Below are positions 1 through 7,963 of a DNA stretch of 64,000 nucleotides, one piece after another. A program made the position numbers and the translations under genes. The notes under the pieces were generated by a model. It had not been told where the DNA came from. It made no database searches and saw only the letters and a list, made by a program, of their open reading frames with translations. Source of the DNA: Tritonibacter horizontis (GTDB lineage Bacteria; Pseudomonadota; Alphaproteobacteria; Rhodobacterales; Rhodobacteraceae); assembly GCF_001518015.1 (NCBI RefSeq), contig NZ_LPUY01000065.1, positions 1 through 64,000 of the forward strand, in the 5' to 3' direction. Each line of letters opens with the position of its first letter. Position 1 is the stretch's first letter.

Positions 1-14
1 CGCCGCCGGTGAAG

Positions 15-56
15 GGGGTTCTAAGCCCACCAACCAAGACCCGCAACCCCTTTTTT
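15..56 (+). terminator. Possible rho-independent terminator of an element left of the window
   Basis: GGGGTT (15-20) can pair with AACCCC (45-50), directly followed by six T. The 24-base loop is long, so this is a weak call. It would end a + strand gene or RNA lying mostly outside the window. The following bases to 184 hold no gene I can support. Confidence 0.3.
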
Positions 57-184
57 GCAAATCTGTCATTTTTTCAGCTTCCCCGCGTAAATCCTTATAT
101 TTTCCTGGGGTTAGGGTCTGAAGAAATCTGTATCAGGATGCTGAGCCGGGGGGACTTGGGCGTCTAAATGCGCGTCCGCCCCCC

Positions 185-829
185 TCAACGGGCGGAATCG
201 GCCGCGCCGAAACGGCGTCGAATACGGTCCGGGGCGCGAATCCGGCCCGGCAATTTCAGGCGCAGCAGCAACAGGACGATGATTCCACCCAGATAAAGAA
301 GCGGCTCGATCTGAAACCCCTTCGCCAGCAGGACAAAATGCAGGGCCGCCAACACCGCGGCCGGGTAGCTTAGCTTATGAAGACGCCGCCATGTGCTGCC
401 CAGCTTCCGGATCGATGCCTTGTTCGACGTGACCGCCAGGGGGATCAGCAGCACAAAGGCGGCCATACCAACCGTGATATAGGGCCGCTTGAGAATGTCA
501 GCGATGATCTGAGAGGGGATTTGCACATCAAGCAGCAACCAGACGAGCAGATGGCAGAGGACATAAGAGAATGTCAGCAGCCCCAAGGCCTGACGAAACT
601 TCAACAGGTTCAGGCCAACAAATCGACGAAGCGGCGTCACCGCCAGGGTCGCGATAAAGAACTGCAGCGCCAGTTCGCCATAGCGGTGTTCCAGTTCTTT
701 GATGGGCTCGACGCCAAGTGATCCGGAAAGCGCAAGCCAGAACAGCCAGACAGCAGGGGCCAGCCCAGCAAGCCAGAGGGTCCAGACCGGGATCCGCCGC
801 AGAGAGGGATTAAGGGCACTGAGGGCCAT
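185..829 (-). CDS. msrQ: Protein-methionine-sulfoxide reductase heme-binding subunit MsrQ
   Basis: This 214-residue integral membrane protein of the ferric-reductase-like/YedZ family passes electrons from the quinone pool or flavins to periplasmic MsrP, which repairs oxidised methionines. The sequence is dominated by hydrophobic helices, with histidines inside them (for example in FSYVLCHLLVW and HKLSYPAAVLAALHF) suited to binding b-type haem. Its length is normal for the family. The ATG overlaps the TGA of msrP by one base, so the two genes are translationally coupled, with msrP first. Pairing with MsrP makes the assignment firm. Confidence 0.93.
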   Translation of the reverse strand: MALSALNPSLRRIPVWTLWLAGLAPAVWLFWLALSGSLGVEPIKELEHRYGELALQFFIATLAVTPLRRFVGLNLLKFRQALGLLTFSYVLCHLLVWLLLDVQIPSQIIADILKRPYITVGMAAFVLLIPLAVTSNKASIRKLGSTWRRLHKLSYPAAVLAALHFVLLAKGFQIEPLLYLGGIIVLLLLRLKLPGRIRAPDRIRRRFGAADSAR

Positions 830-1737
830 CAGAAGTTCTTGGCCAGATCCATGTCGGCATAAAGCGATGCGACTTCTGTCTCGTATCCGTTAAACATTTC
901 GGTTGGTTGGCGACGCGCAAACAGACCGCCCCCGATGCGGCGTTCCGAGGCCTGGCTCCAGCGGGGATGATCAACCTCCGGGTTCACATTGCTGTAAAAC
1001 CCATACTCGCGGGCGTTGGCCATATTCCAGCTGGTCGGTGGCTCCTGATCGGTCAGGGTGATCTTGACCACCGATTTGATCGACTTGAAGCCATATTTCC
1101 ACGGCACCACCAAACGCAGCGGTGCGCCATTCTGGTTCGGCAGAGGTTTGCCAAAGATTCCGGTGGCCATGATAGTGAGCGGGTGCATCGCTTCATCGAG
1201 GCGCAGCCCTTCGCGGTAGGGCCATTCCAGAACGGGATAACGCGTGCCGGGCATTTCCTCCGGGCGCAACAAAGTTTCAAAGGCAACATGGGTTGCGCCC
1301 GCCTGAACCCCCGCCAGCGCGAGCAGATCGGCCAGCTCGAACCCCTGCCAGGGGATCACCATCGACCAGGCCTCGACGCAGCGAAACCGGTAGATCCGGT
1401 CCTCCAGAGTCATTTCCGACAGGATTTGCTCAAATCCATAGGTGCCGGGCCGGTCAACAAGGCCGTCGATCTCTACTTCCCAGGGGCGGGTGGTCATCTG
1501 ACCGGCATAGGTCGCAGGATCGGTCTTGCCGGTGCCGAATTCATAGAAGTTGCAGTAGGACGTGACTTCTTCCCAGGTATTGGTCTCCAGCTCCGCGTCC
1601 TGCGCGGCGGCCAAGCCGCCACCGATCGCGCCGAGCCCAACGCCACCCAGCCCGGCCAGAAGCGCACGCCGGTTCCAGAATGCGGCCTCGGGCGTGATGT
1701 CCTTGGGGGTCAGATCGTTTTGCCAGCGGTGGGCCAT
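829..1737 (-). CDS. msrP: Protein-methionine-sulfoxide reductase catalytic subunit MsrP (Tat-exported molybdoenzyme)
   Basis: This is a periplasmic Moco-dependent reductase of free and protein-bound methionine sulfoxide (formerly YedY). The N-terminus carries a twin-arginine signal (NRRALLAG, Arg 23-24, then a Gly/Ala-rich hydrophobic stretch), as expected for export of folded cofactor protein. Cys 120 in FRCVEAWSM is the predicted molybdenum ligand. An in-frame start 75 bases further upstream exists, but the ATG at 1737 has a good GGAG site (cgaggagcaccgc) and gives the family length of 302 residues. It lies 71 bp downstream of the glutamate-synthase-domain gene and is coupled to msrQ. Confidence 0.93.
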   Translation of the reverse strand: MAHRWQNDLTPKDITPEAAFWNRRALLAGLGGVGLGAIGGGLAAAQDAELETNTWEEVTSYCNFYEFGTGKTDPATYAGQMTTRPWEVEIDGLVDRPGTYGFEQILSEMTLEDRIYRFRCVEAWSMVIPWQGFELADLLALAGVQAGATHVAFETLLRPEEMPGTRYPVLEWPYREGLRLDEAMHPLTIMATGIFGKPLPNQNGAPLRLVVPWKYGFKSIKSVVKITLTDQEPPTSWNMANAREYGFYSNVNPEVDHPRWSQASERRIGGGLFARRQPTEMFNGYETEVASLYADMDLAKNF

Positions 1738-1808
1738 TGCGGTGCTCCTCGAAATACGCGTTGCATCTGAGGTAACCCGTCCGGGCCCTCGTGCAAAAAC
1801 ATATCCTC

Positions 1809-3299
1809 TCACATCTCCGCGACAGCACTGTAACTTGGCATGATTTCATTCATCGGCCGGGAGGAGCCATCCTCCAGCACGATCCGCATGTGGCGTCGCC
1901 GCATCTTGCGCGGCTCATCGACACCGACCGAATGGGCGATGGTCTCGACCTCGTGGATCACTTCGCGGGCGTAGCGGGCAACTTTCAGGTATTTGTCCTC
2001 CACGACCAGCCCCTGCTGAAGTCGCGGATCGTGGGTGGTGATCCCGGTCGGACAGGTGTTGCGATTACACTTCAAGGCCTGAATGCACCCCAGCGAGAAC
2101 ATAAAACCGCGCGCGGAGGTCACGAAATCGGCCCCCGCCGCCAGCGCCCACGCGACATCGCCGGGGTTCACCAGCTTGCCACTGGAGATCAGGCGGATGC
2201 GATCCTTGAACCCATATTCGTCCCGCAGATTGCAAACCAGCGGCAGCGCCTCGCGGACGGACATGCCAACAAGGTCAATCAGGGGCATCGGCGCGGCCCC
2301 TGTCCCGCCTTCGCCGCCATCCAGCGTGATGAAGTCAGGCACATCATCAGGACGTGCCGCAAAATACATGAACATTTCCCGCAGGGCCGCCTCTGACCCG
2401 GCAACCGTCTTGATCCCCACCGGTTTGCCCGAAATCCGGCGCACGCGCGCCACCATATCGAGCAGGTCGTCATAGTTGGCGATATCCGGGTGCCGGTTGG
2501 GCGAAATGCTTGCGACGCCTTCGGGAATACCGCGTATCGCAGCGATTTCGGCATTCACCTTGGCCGCAGGAAGGATGCCGCCCTTGCCGGGCTTGGCCCC
2601 CTGCGCCAGCTTCAGCTCGAACATCTTGATCTGCGGAATTTCAGCGAGTTCAATCAGCCGCGCCTCGTTCAGGTTGCCTTCTGTATCACGCACGCCGTAT
2701 TTGGCGGTCCCGATCTGAAACACAATGTCACACCCGCCATCGAGGTGAAACGGACTCAGACCGCCCTCCCCGGTATTGAGCCAGACGCCCGCCTCCCGCG
2801 CGCCCCGACTGAGAGCCACGACCGCAGGACGCGACAGGGCACCATAGCTCATGCCGGAAATGTTGAAGAAGGATGGCGCGTTATAGGGAACGCGGGCGGT
2901 TGGCCCGATCAGCATCGGCTCTGTACTGGCGTATTGGTCATTCAACGGCGGGAAGGCCGCATTGACAAAGATCGGCGTGCCCGGAACCGCCATGTTCCGG
3001 GTCGAGCCAAACGCGACCGTATTGGTGACACCGGCGCAGGCCCGCGCGATCCACTCTCGCTGGGCACGGTTGAAGGGCAGTTCCTCACGATCCATGGCAA
3101 AGAAATACTGGCGAAAGAACTCACCCAGACTGCTGAAGAGATGTCGAAACCGCCCCAACACAGGGTAATTGCGCCGGATCGCATCCTGCGATTGGGTGCG
3201 GTCGACCAGAAACATGCCCCCGGCAATCAGGATCAGCAGGCCCAGCGCACAAATAAAAAGAACCGCAAGGACCGAGACCGCGTTCATCGCAAACCCCAT
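1809..3299 (-). CDS. FMN-binding glutamate synthase family protein, membrane-anchored
   Basis: This 496-residue protein matches the FMN/Fe-S barrel domain of glutamate synthase (GltB central domain) without the amidotransferase and alpha-helical domains. The barrel signatures visible are GYEGGLSPFH-like (TGEGGLSPFHLDGG), FELKLAQGAKPGKGG, TLDGGEGGTGAAPMPL and the cysteine cluster CIQALKCNRNTCPTG. A single N-terminal hydrophobic helix (about residues 5-28) suggests membrane anchoring. The start at 3299 has a GGAAAGAGAG ribosome-binding stretch; longer in-frame extensions look non-coding. The physiological reaction of these stand-alone proteins is not established. Transcribed ahead of msrPQ, so a redox role is possible (inference). 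Confidence 0.82.
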   Translation of the reverse strand: MGFAMNAVSVLAVLFICALGLLILIAGGMFLVDRTQSQDAIRRNYPVLGRFRHLFSSLGEFFRQYFFAMDREELPFNRAQREWIARACAGVTNTVAFGSTRNMAVPGTPIFVNAAFPPLNDQYASTEPMLIGPTARVPYNAPSFFNISGMSYGALSRPAVVALSRGAREAGVWLNTGEGGLSPFHLDGGCDIVFQIGTAKYGVRDTEGNLNEARLIELAEIPQIKMFELKLAQGAKPGKGGILPAAKVNAEIAAIRGIPEGVASISPNRHPDIANYDDLLDMVARVRRISGKPVGIKTVAGSEAALREMFMYFAARPDDVPDFITLDGGEGGTGAAPMPLIDLVGMSVREALPLVCNLRDEYGFKDRIRLISSGKLVNPGDVAWALAAGADFVTSARGFMFSLGCIQALKCNRNTCPTGITTHDPRLQQGLVVEDKYLKVARYAREVIHEVETIAHSVGVDEPRKMRRRHMRIVLEDGSSRPMNEIMPSYSAVAEM

Positions 3300-3411
3300 G
3301 GATATCGTCTCTCTTTCCGGCCCGCAGACCACTGTGGCATTATCCGCCTTATCCCGATGCGCCATGACTTGTGCATGACAAACCGCGCAGGGGTCTGGCG
3401 CCCATATCGAA

Positions 3412-3439
3412 ACAGGGCCACCCTTCCGGGCGACCCTGT
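3412..3439 (-). terminator. Hairpin downstream of clpB
   Basis: Read on the minus strand, a 12-bp stem (ACAGGGTCGCCC with GGGTGGCCCTGT, two G-U pairs) closes on a GGAA loop just after the clpB stop. Only a short T-run follows, so it may be a weak terminator or an RNA-stabilising hairpin. Confidence 0.5.
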
Positions 3440-3456
3440 CGTTCACTTAACCGGCC

Positions 3457-6075
3457 TCAGTGTACAACCGCATCATCCGGGCGCGGCCTGTCGGTTGTGC
3501 CCAGTCGATCCCCGATCACCAGCCCGTCTGTCCCGGCAGCGACCGGAATAGTGTCACCATCCCGGATGTCTCCGCTGAGCAACGCCTCTGCCAGCGGGTT
3601 TTGCAGGGCACGCTGTATCACCCGCTTCAACGGACGGGCACCAAACACCGGGTCATAGCCCTCCTCGGCCAGCCAGGCCTTTGCACCCTCATCCAGTTGC
3701 AATGTGATTTTACGCGAGGCCAGACGTTTTTCCAGCCGCCGCAACTGGATCTCGACAATGCCCCCCATGTCCTGCCGACCAAGCCGGTCAAAGATCACGG
3801 TTTCATCAAGGCGGTTCAGGAATTCCGGTCGGAAATGCGCACGAACCGCGTCCATCACGTCCCGTTTGGCATCGGCGGCGCTGCCTCCCTCGGGCAGTTG
3901 GCTCAAGGCCTGCGCCCCAAGGTTGGAGGTCAGGATGATCAAGGTCTGCTTGAAATCGACCGTCCGCCCCTGCCCGTCCGTCAACACGCCATCATCCAGC
4001 ACCTGCAACAGGACGTTGAACACATCCGGATGGGCCTTTTCGACCTCGTCAAACAGAACCACCTGATAGGGCCGCCGACGAACAGCTTCGGTCAGGGAAC
4101 CGCCCTCGTCATACCCCACATAGCCTGGAGGCGCCCCGATCAGCCGTGCAACGCTGTGCTTTTCCATGAACTCCGACATATCGATGCGCACCATCGCACC
4201 GTCGTCGTCAAAGAGATACTCCGCCAGCGCCTTGGTCAGTTCGGTCTTGCCGACGCCGGTTGGCCCGAGGAACAGAAATGAACCAAGCGGGCGATTTTCG
4301 TCGTTCAGACCGGCCCGGGCGCGTCGCACCGCGTTCGCCACTGCCGTCACTGCTGTATTCTGGCCGATGACGCGGGTGTGCAGCCCGTCCTCCATCCGCA
4401 GCAACTTCTCCCGCTCGCCCTCAAGCATCTTGGACATCGGGATACCCGTCCACCGCTCGACCACTGCGGCAATCTGCTCCGGGCGTACGGCTTCTTCGAC
4501 CATCAGCCCCTGCTGTTCTTTTTGCTCGGCTTCGGTCAGCTGCTTTTCAAGGTTTGGAATGACGCCATAGGACAGCTCCCCCGCCCGGGCGAGGTTGCCT
4601 TCCCGCTTGGCGATATCCAGCTCCGCGCGGGCCCGGTCGAGCTGCTCTTTCAGGTCGCGGGCAGAGGCCAGCTTGTCCCGTTCCGCTTGCCATTGAGCAG
4701 TCATTTCGGCAGACCGTTCCTGCAGATCGGCCAGTTCCTTTTGCAACTGCTCCAGGCGGTCCTTCGAGGCTGTGTCATCTTCGAGTTTGAGTGCCTCGTC
4801 CTCGATCTGCATTTGCAGGATCTGCCGGTCCAGCGCGTCCAGCTCTTCGGGTTTGGAGTCCACTTCCATCCGAAGCCGGGCTGCGGCTTCGTCAACCAGA
4901 TCAATTGCCTTGTCTGGCAGAAAGCGGTCGGTGATGTATCGGTTCGACAAGGTCGCCGCCGCCACAAGCGAGGCATCAGCGATGCGCACACCGTGGTGCA
5001 GTTCGTATTTTTCCTTGATCCCGCGCAGGATCGAAATCGTATCTTCAACCGTTGGTTCATTCACCATCACCGGCTGGAACCGGCGGGCAAGGGCTGCGTC
5101 CTTTTCGACGTATTTCCGGTACTCATCCAGCGTGGTCGCACCAATGCAGTGCAGCTCCCCCCGCGCCAGGGCGGGCTTGATCAGATTGGCCGCATCCATG
5201 GCCCCGTCCGATTTCCCGGCGCCGACCAAGGTGTGCATCTCGTCGATGAACAGGACCACTTCGCCGGCGGCGTCTGTCACCTCGTTGAGAATGTTCTTCA
5301 ACCGCTCCTCGAACTCGCCGCGAAATTTGGTCCCGGCAATCAGTGCGCCCATATCGAGCGCCAGCAGCCGCTTGTCGCGCAAACTTTCCGGCACGTCACC
5401 GTTGATGATACGCAGCGCCAAACCTTCGGCGATTGCGGTTTTACCGACGCCGGGCTCACCAATCATCACCGGATTGTTCTTGGTCCGGCGGGACAGGACC
5501 TGCATCGCGCGCCGAATTTCGTCGTCCCGGCCGATGATCGGATCAATCTTGCCCTGGCGGGCGCGCTCGGTCAGGTCGAGTGTGTATTTCTTCAACGCTT
5601 CGTAGCTGTCCTCGGCCGTGGCAGAATCCGCCGTCCGGCCTTGCCGGATGTCGTTGATCGCCTCGTTCAGCTTCTGGGCTGAAACCTTCCCAGCCTCCAA
5701 CGCGTCGCGCGCCTTGGATTTAACAAGCGCCAGCGCCGTCAGCATCCGCTCAACCGGGACAAAGCTGTCGCCAGCCTTTTCCGCCACCTTGGCAGCCTCG
5801 TCCAACACCTTTGCGGTCTGGCCGTCCAGATAAATCTGACCGGAATCGCCGGACACCCTGGGCAATTTCCCAATCGCCAGTTCGGTTGCTTCGCGCACCA
5901 GCGCAACATCGCCCCCGGAGCGGGCAATCAGATTTGCCGCCATCCCCTGGTCGTCGTCCAACAAGGCTTTCAGGATATGTTCTGGCGACAGGCGTTGATG
6001 GCTTTCCCGCAGAGCAATGGTCTGGGCTGCCTGCACAAAACCGCGCGCCCGTTCAGTGAACTTGTTCAAGTCCAT
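3457..6075 (-). CDS. clpB: ATP-dependent disaggregase chaperone ClpB
   Basis: Hexameric AAA+ disaggregase that works with DnaK to rescue aggregated protein after heat stress. At 872 residues it is full length: Clp-N repeats (about 1-145), NBD1 with Walker A GEPGVGKT (206-213), the long coiled-coil middle domain (about 400-525, rich in E/Q/K/L), and NBD2 with GPTGVGKT near residue 605 and the [13 protein letters not shown] pore region. A GAGGAG ribosome-binding site sits ahead of the ATG. A convincing RpoH promoter lies about 80 bp upstream. The gene is followed by a hairpin and stands alone. Confidence 0.98.
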   Translation of the reverse strand: MDLNKFTERARGFVQAAQTIALRESHQRLSPEHILKALLDDDQGMAANLIARSGGDVALVREATELAIGKLPRVSGDSGQIYLDGQTAKVLDEAAKVAEKAGDSFVPVERMLTALALVKSKARDALEAGKVSAQKLNEAINDIRQGRTADSATAEDSYEALKKYTLDLTERARQGKIDPIIGRDDEIRRAMQVLSRRTKNNPVMIGEPGVGKTAIAEGLALRIINGDVPESLRDKRLLALDMGALIAGTKFRGEFEERLKNILNEVTDAAGEVVLFIDEMHTLVGAGKSDGAMDAANLIKPALARGELHCIGATTLDEYRKYVEKDAALARRFQPVMVNEPTVEDTISILRGIKEKYELHHGVRIADASLVAAATLSNRYITDRFLPDKAIDLVDEAAARLRMEVDSKPEELDALDRQILQMQIEDEALKLEDDTASKDRLEQLQKELADLQERSAEMTAQWQAERDKLASARDLKEQLDRARAELDIAKREGNLARAGELSYGVIPNLEKQLTEAEQKEQQGLMVEEAVRPEQIAAVVERWTGIPMSKMLEGEREKLLRMEDGLHTRVIGQNTAVTAVANAVRRARAGLNDENRPLGSFLFLGPTGVGKTELTKALAEYLFDDDGAMVRIDMSEFMEKHSVARLIGAPPGYVGYDEGGSLTEAVRRRPYQVVLFDEVEKAHPDVFNVLLQVLDDGVLTDGQGRTVDFKQTLIILTSNLGAQALSQLPEGGSAADAKRDVMDAVRAHFRPEFLNRLDETVIFDRLGRQDMGGIVEIQLRRLEKRLASRKITLQLDEGAKAWLAEEGYDPVFGARPLKRVIQRALQNPLAEALLSGDIRDGDTIPVAAGTDGLVIGDRLGTTDRPRPDDAVVH

Positions 6076-6154
6076 CGTCTTCTCCTCTTCATAAGCGCCC
6101 CGTATTTAACCCCGCCTGCTTGGCAGCACAGGGTTGGTCCGGGCCTCGATCCAA

Positions 6155-6183
6155 GATGTGGGCATCCGTTGCCCATCTTCAAG
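6155..6183 (-). promoter_or_regulatory. RpoH (sigma-32) type heat-shock promoter of clpB
   Basis: On the minus strand, CTTGAAG (6183-6177) is followed after 14 bases by CCCACATC (6162-6155). This fits the CTTGAA / CCCCATnT sigma-32 consensus with correct spacing. The predicted transcription start is near 6148, giving a leader of roughly 70 nt before the clpB ATG. Confidence 0.7.
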
Positions 6184-6330
6184 TCTGTTCTTAGCATATC
6201 AGAGATTGATGAACCTTGACCCGGATCAACCGCACAGACCTGTGGGAGTAAAAAGCGCATCATTGGTCTTTTCCCAATCGGCCAATGCCAGTAGGAGGAC
6301 CTAACCCAGCGCCAAAACCGGAGTGTGCCG

Positions 6331-7062
6331 ATGACCGTCCAACTTGCAGATGACCGCCTGATCGTAGCCATGGATGTGCCGAACGCCATCGCCGGGCTGA
6401 AGCTGGCGGAACAGCTTGGCGATGCGGTCAGCTTTTACAAGATCGGTCTCGGGATGCTGACCGGCGGTGGCCTGGCCCTGGCCAACGAGCTGAAAGAGGA
6501 ACATGGCAAGCGCATTTTTCTCGACATGAAGCTGTTTGACATCGGAGTGACGGTAGAGAAGGCGGTTCGCGGTCTGGCCCAGTTCAACCTGGATTTCCTC
6601 ACGGTTCATGGCGACCCTTATGTGGTGCGCGCGGCCAAGGAAGGTGCCGCCAGAACGGACATGAAAATTCTCGCGGTGACCATTCTGACGTCACTGGACC
6701 GCGACGATCTGGACTCCGCCCTGATCAAACCCGGCGAAATCCGGGATCTGGTCCAGGAGCGGGCCGGCAACGCCTTCGCCGCGGGGGCGGATGGCGTGAT
6801 CGCCAGCCCACTCGAAGCCGCCCTTATTCGTGCCCTGCCAGAAGCGGAAGGCAAGCTGATCGTCACACCCGGCGTACGCCCCGTCGGGTCAGATCTTGGC
6901 GACCAGAAACGTGTAACCACCCCGGCTCTGGCGCTCGCGGCAGGAGCGGATCACCTTGTTGTGGGCCGCCCGGTCTGGGCAGCTGCTGCCCCCCGTGACG
7001 CTGTGGACAGCATCCTCGGCGAGATGAACAGCCCCCAGGCAAGAACACCGAACCAAAACTAG
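6331..7062 (+). CDS. pyrF: Orotidine 5'-phosphate decarboxylase
   Basis: Catalyses the last step of UMP synthesis (OMP to UMP plus CO2). The catalytic DxKxxD motif is seen as DMKLFDIG (Asp65-Lys67-Asp70), with the closing-loop sequence VTPGVRPVGSD near residue 180 and phosphate-gripping VVGRPV near the end. Length (243 residues) is normal for the short bacterial form. A GTG two codons earlier is possible, but the ATG at 6331 sits 7 nt after GGAG. It is divergent from clpB. An unused AGGAGG (6293-6298), about 30 bp upstream, has no start codon near it. Confidence 0.97.
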   Translation: MTVQLADDRLIVAMDVPNAIAGLKLAEQLGDAVSFYKIGLGMLTGGGLALANELKEEHGKRIFLDMKLFDIGVTVEKAVRGLAQFNLDFLTVHGDPYVVRAAKEGAARTDMKILAVTILTSLDRDDLDSALIKPGEIRDLVQERAGNAFAAGADGVIASPLEAALIRALPEAEGKLIVTPGVRPVGSDLGDQKRVTTPALALAAGADHLVVGRPVWAAAAPRDAVDSILGEMNSPQARTPNQN

Positions 7063-7186
7063 CCCCCGCCTGCCCAATAAAAGGGCGCAGGCATTCCCGC
7101 GTTCGTGCGGCCGATTTCGCCCTGTCAGCACCGTTCATCGGTGCCTCAACCCGCGAAATTAAAAGGGGAATTCTTGCATAGAGGTG

Positions 7187-7206
7187 TTCGAATTGTGAAA
7201 TTCGAA
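7187..7206. promoter_or_regulatory. Perfect 8-bp AT-rich inverted repeat
   Basis: TTCGAATT, a GTGA spacer, then AATTCGAA form a perfect inverted repeat in an unusually AT-rich stretch between pyrF and the Nudix gene. It is flanked by two copies of GAATTCTT. It could be a regulator site or, in RNA, a weak hairpin. No regulator is assigned. Confidence 0.35.
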
Positions 7207-7271
7207 TTCTTCATACGTGACTTGGAAAGCACAGGTGTTGTTGAGAAATACGACGTTTTGCTACGTTAAAC

Positions 7272-7383
7272 TTTGCCAAAAGGTCAGAATTGTTCGATTC
7301 TGAGGGCGAGACACTCCCCTGACGTTGACCTCTTCCTGAGCGGCGTCACCTTCCCCCCGCCTCTTGTGCGGGGGTCTTTCTTT
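7272..7383 (+). ncRNA. Candidate intergenic small RNA
   Basis: This 350-bp gene-free interval (7063-7412) ends in a strong intrinsic terminator 290 bp beyond pyrF and convergent with the Nudix gene, so it probably ends an independent transcript. Within it are a perfect 7-bp hairpin (TCAGAAT 7284-7290 / ATTCTGA 7297-7303), a GACG...CGTC outer pairing (7321-7348 area), a pyrimidine-rich single-stranded CCTCTTCCT that could pair with ribosome-binding sites, and the terminator hairpin. A weak promoter-like TTGTTG with 18 bp spacing to TACGTT would start transcription near 7271. No ORF or known RNA family was recognised. The 5' end is a guess. Confidence 0.4.
7354..7383 (+). terminator. Rho-independent terminator
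   Basis: CCCCCGC (7354-7360) pairs with GCGGGGG (7368-7374) across a 7-nt loop, followed by TCTTTCTTT. It ends the candidate small RNA or a long pyrF 3' UTR. Confidence 0.8.
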
Positions 7384-7412
7384 GAAGAGAGGCCTTTTAG
7401 TCTCCGTCTATG

Positions 7413-7835
7413 TTAGGCTCTGGCGCCAGCAGCACCGGATGTCTCCAGGTAATCCCGAAGACGCTGTTTGAAACTTGGGATGGCAAGCGGATGCGCCAGA
7501 TAGGCAGTTGGTGCCATCAGGTCCCAGCCTTGACCCTCGTCGCCAAACTGGATCTCGGCTGCCGTTTCCGCCGGTCGGTGCGCGACAAAGAACCAGCTCG
7601 CGCCGTCCTCCACCAGATACCTGCGCCCATAGTTCAGCTCTGACAGCTCCAGTCGCAGCCCGACCTCTTCCTGCGTTTCCCGCAGTGCGCATTCCTGCGG
7701 AGTCTCCGTCCCTTCGCGCCCGCCACCGGGAAAATCCCAATGACCCGGATAGGGGATGTCAGGGCGCTCGTCCCGCAGCAACACCAGCAGGTCCTGACCG
7801 AGAAACAGCGCCAGTTTCGCTCCGATAAAGCCCAT
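7413..7835 (-). CDS. Nudix hydrolase
   Basis: Small pyrophosphohydrolase with a clear Nudix box: the GX5EX7REUXEEXGU pattern is seen in GGGREGTE...RETQEEVGL. The preceding WDFPGGG and the LALFLGQDLLVLLRDE strand fit MutT-like enzymes that clean up (oxidised) nucleotides or NDP conjugates. The substrate cannot be read from sequence. The longest reading frame starts at 7883 but has no ribosome-binding site; the ATG at 7835 has GGAG at a rather long spacing and gives a typical 140-residue length. It is divergent from dinB, so a damage-related nucleotide-sanitising role is plausible but only inferred. Confidence 0.85.
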   Translation of the reverse strand: MGFIGAKLALFLGQDLLVLLRDERPDIPYPGHWDFPGGGREGTETPQECALRETQEEVGLRLELSELNYGRRYLVEDGASWFFVAHRPAETAAEIQFGDEGQGWDLMAPTAYLAHPLAIPSFKQRLRDYLETSGAAGARA

Positions 7836-7963
7836 GGTATGAATAGTCTCCGCAGCGACAAGTTGAGATGCCGACAGCGACATTAGCCGGTATGGGTGTC
7901 ACATGCACGCGTGTTCCCGCATTTCGGTCCACCCGACTACTCCAGCACACCAACGAGACTTCC

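Noticed and set aside
6290-6324. A small upstream peptide using the strong AGGAGG before pyrF
   Set aside because: No ATG, GTG or TTG lies at suitable spacing after it, so it is not a translated leader I can support.
7884-7963. Possible SOS (LexA) box before dinB
   Set aside because: GTTC is followed after 7 bases by TCGG, not GTTC, so the alphaproteobacterial consensus is not met.
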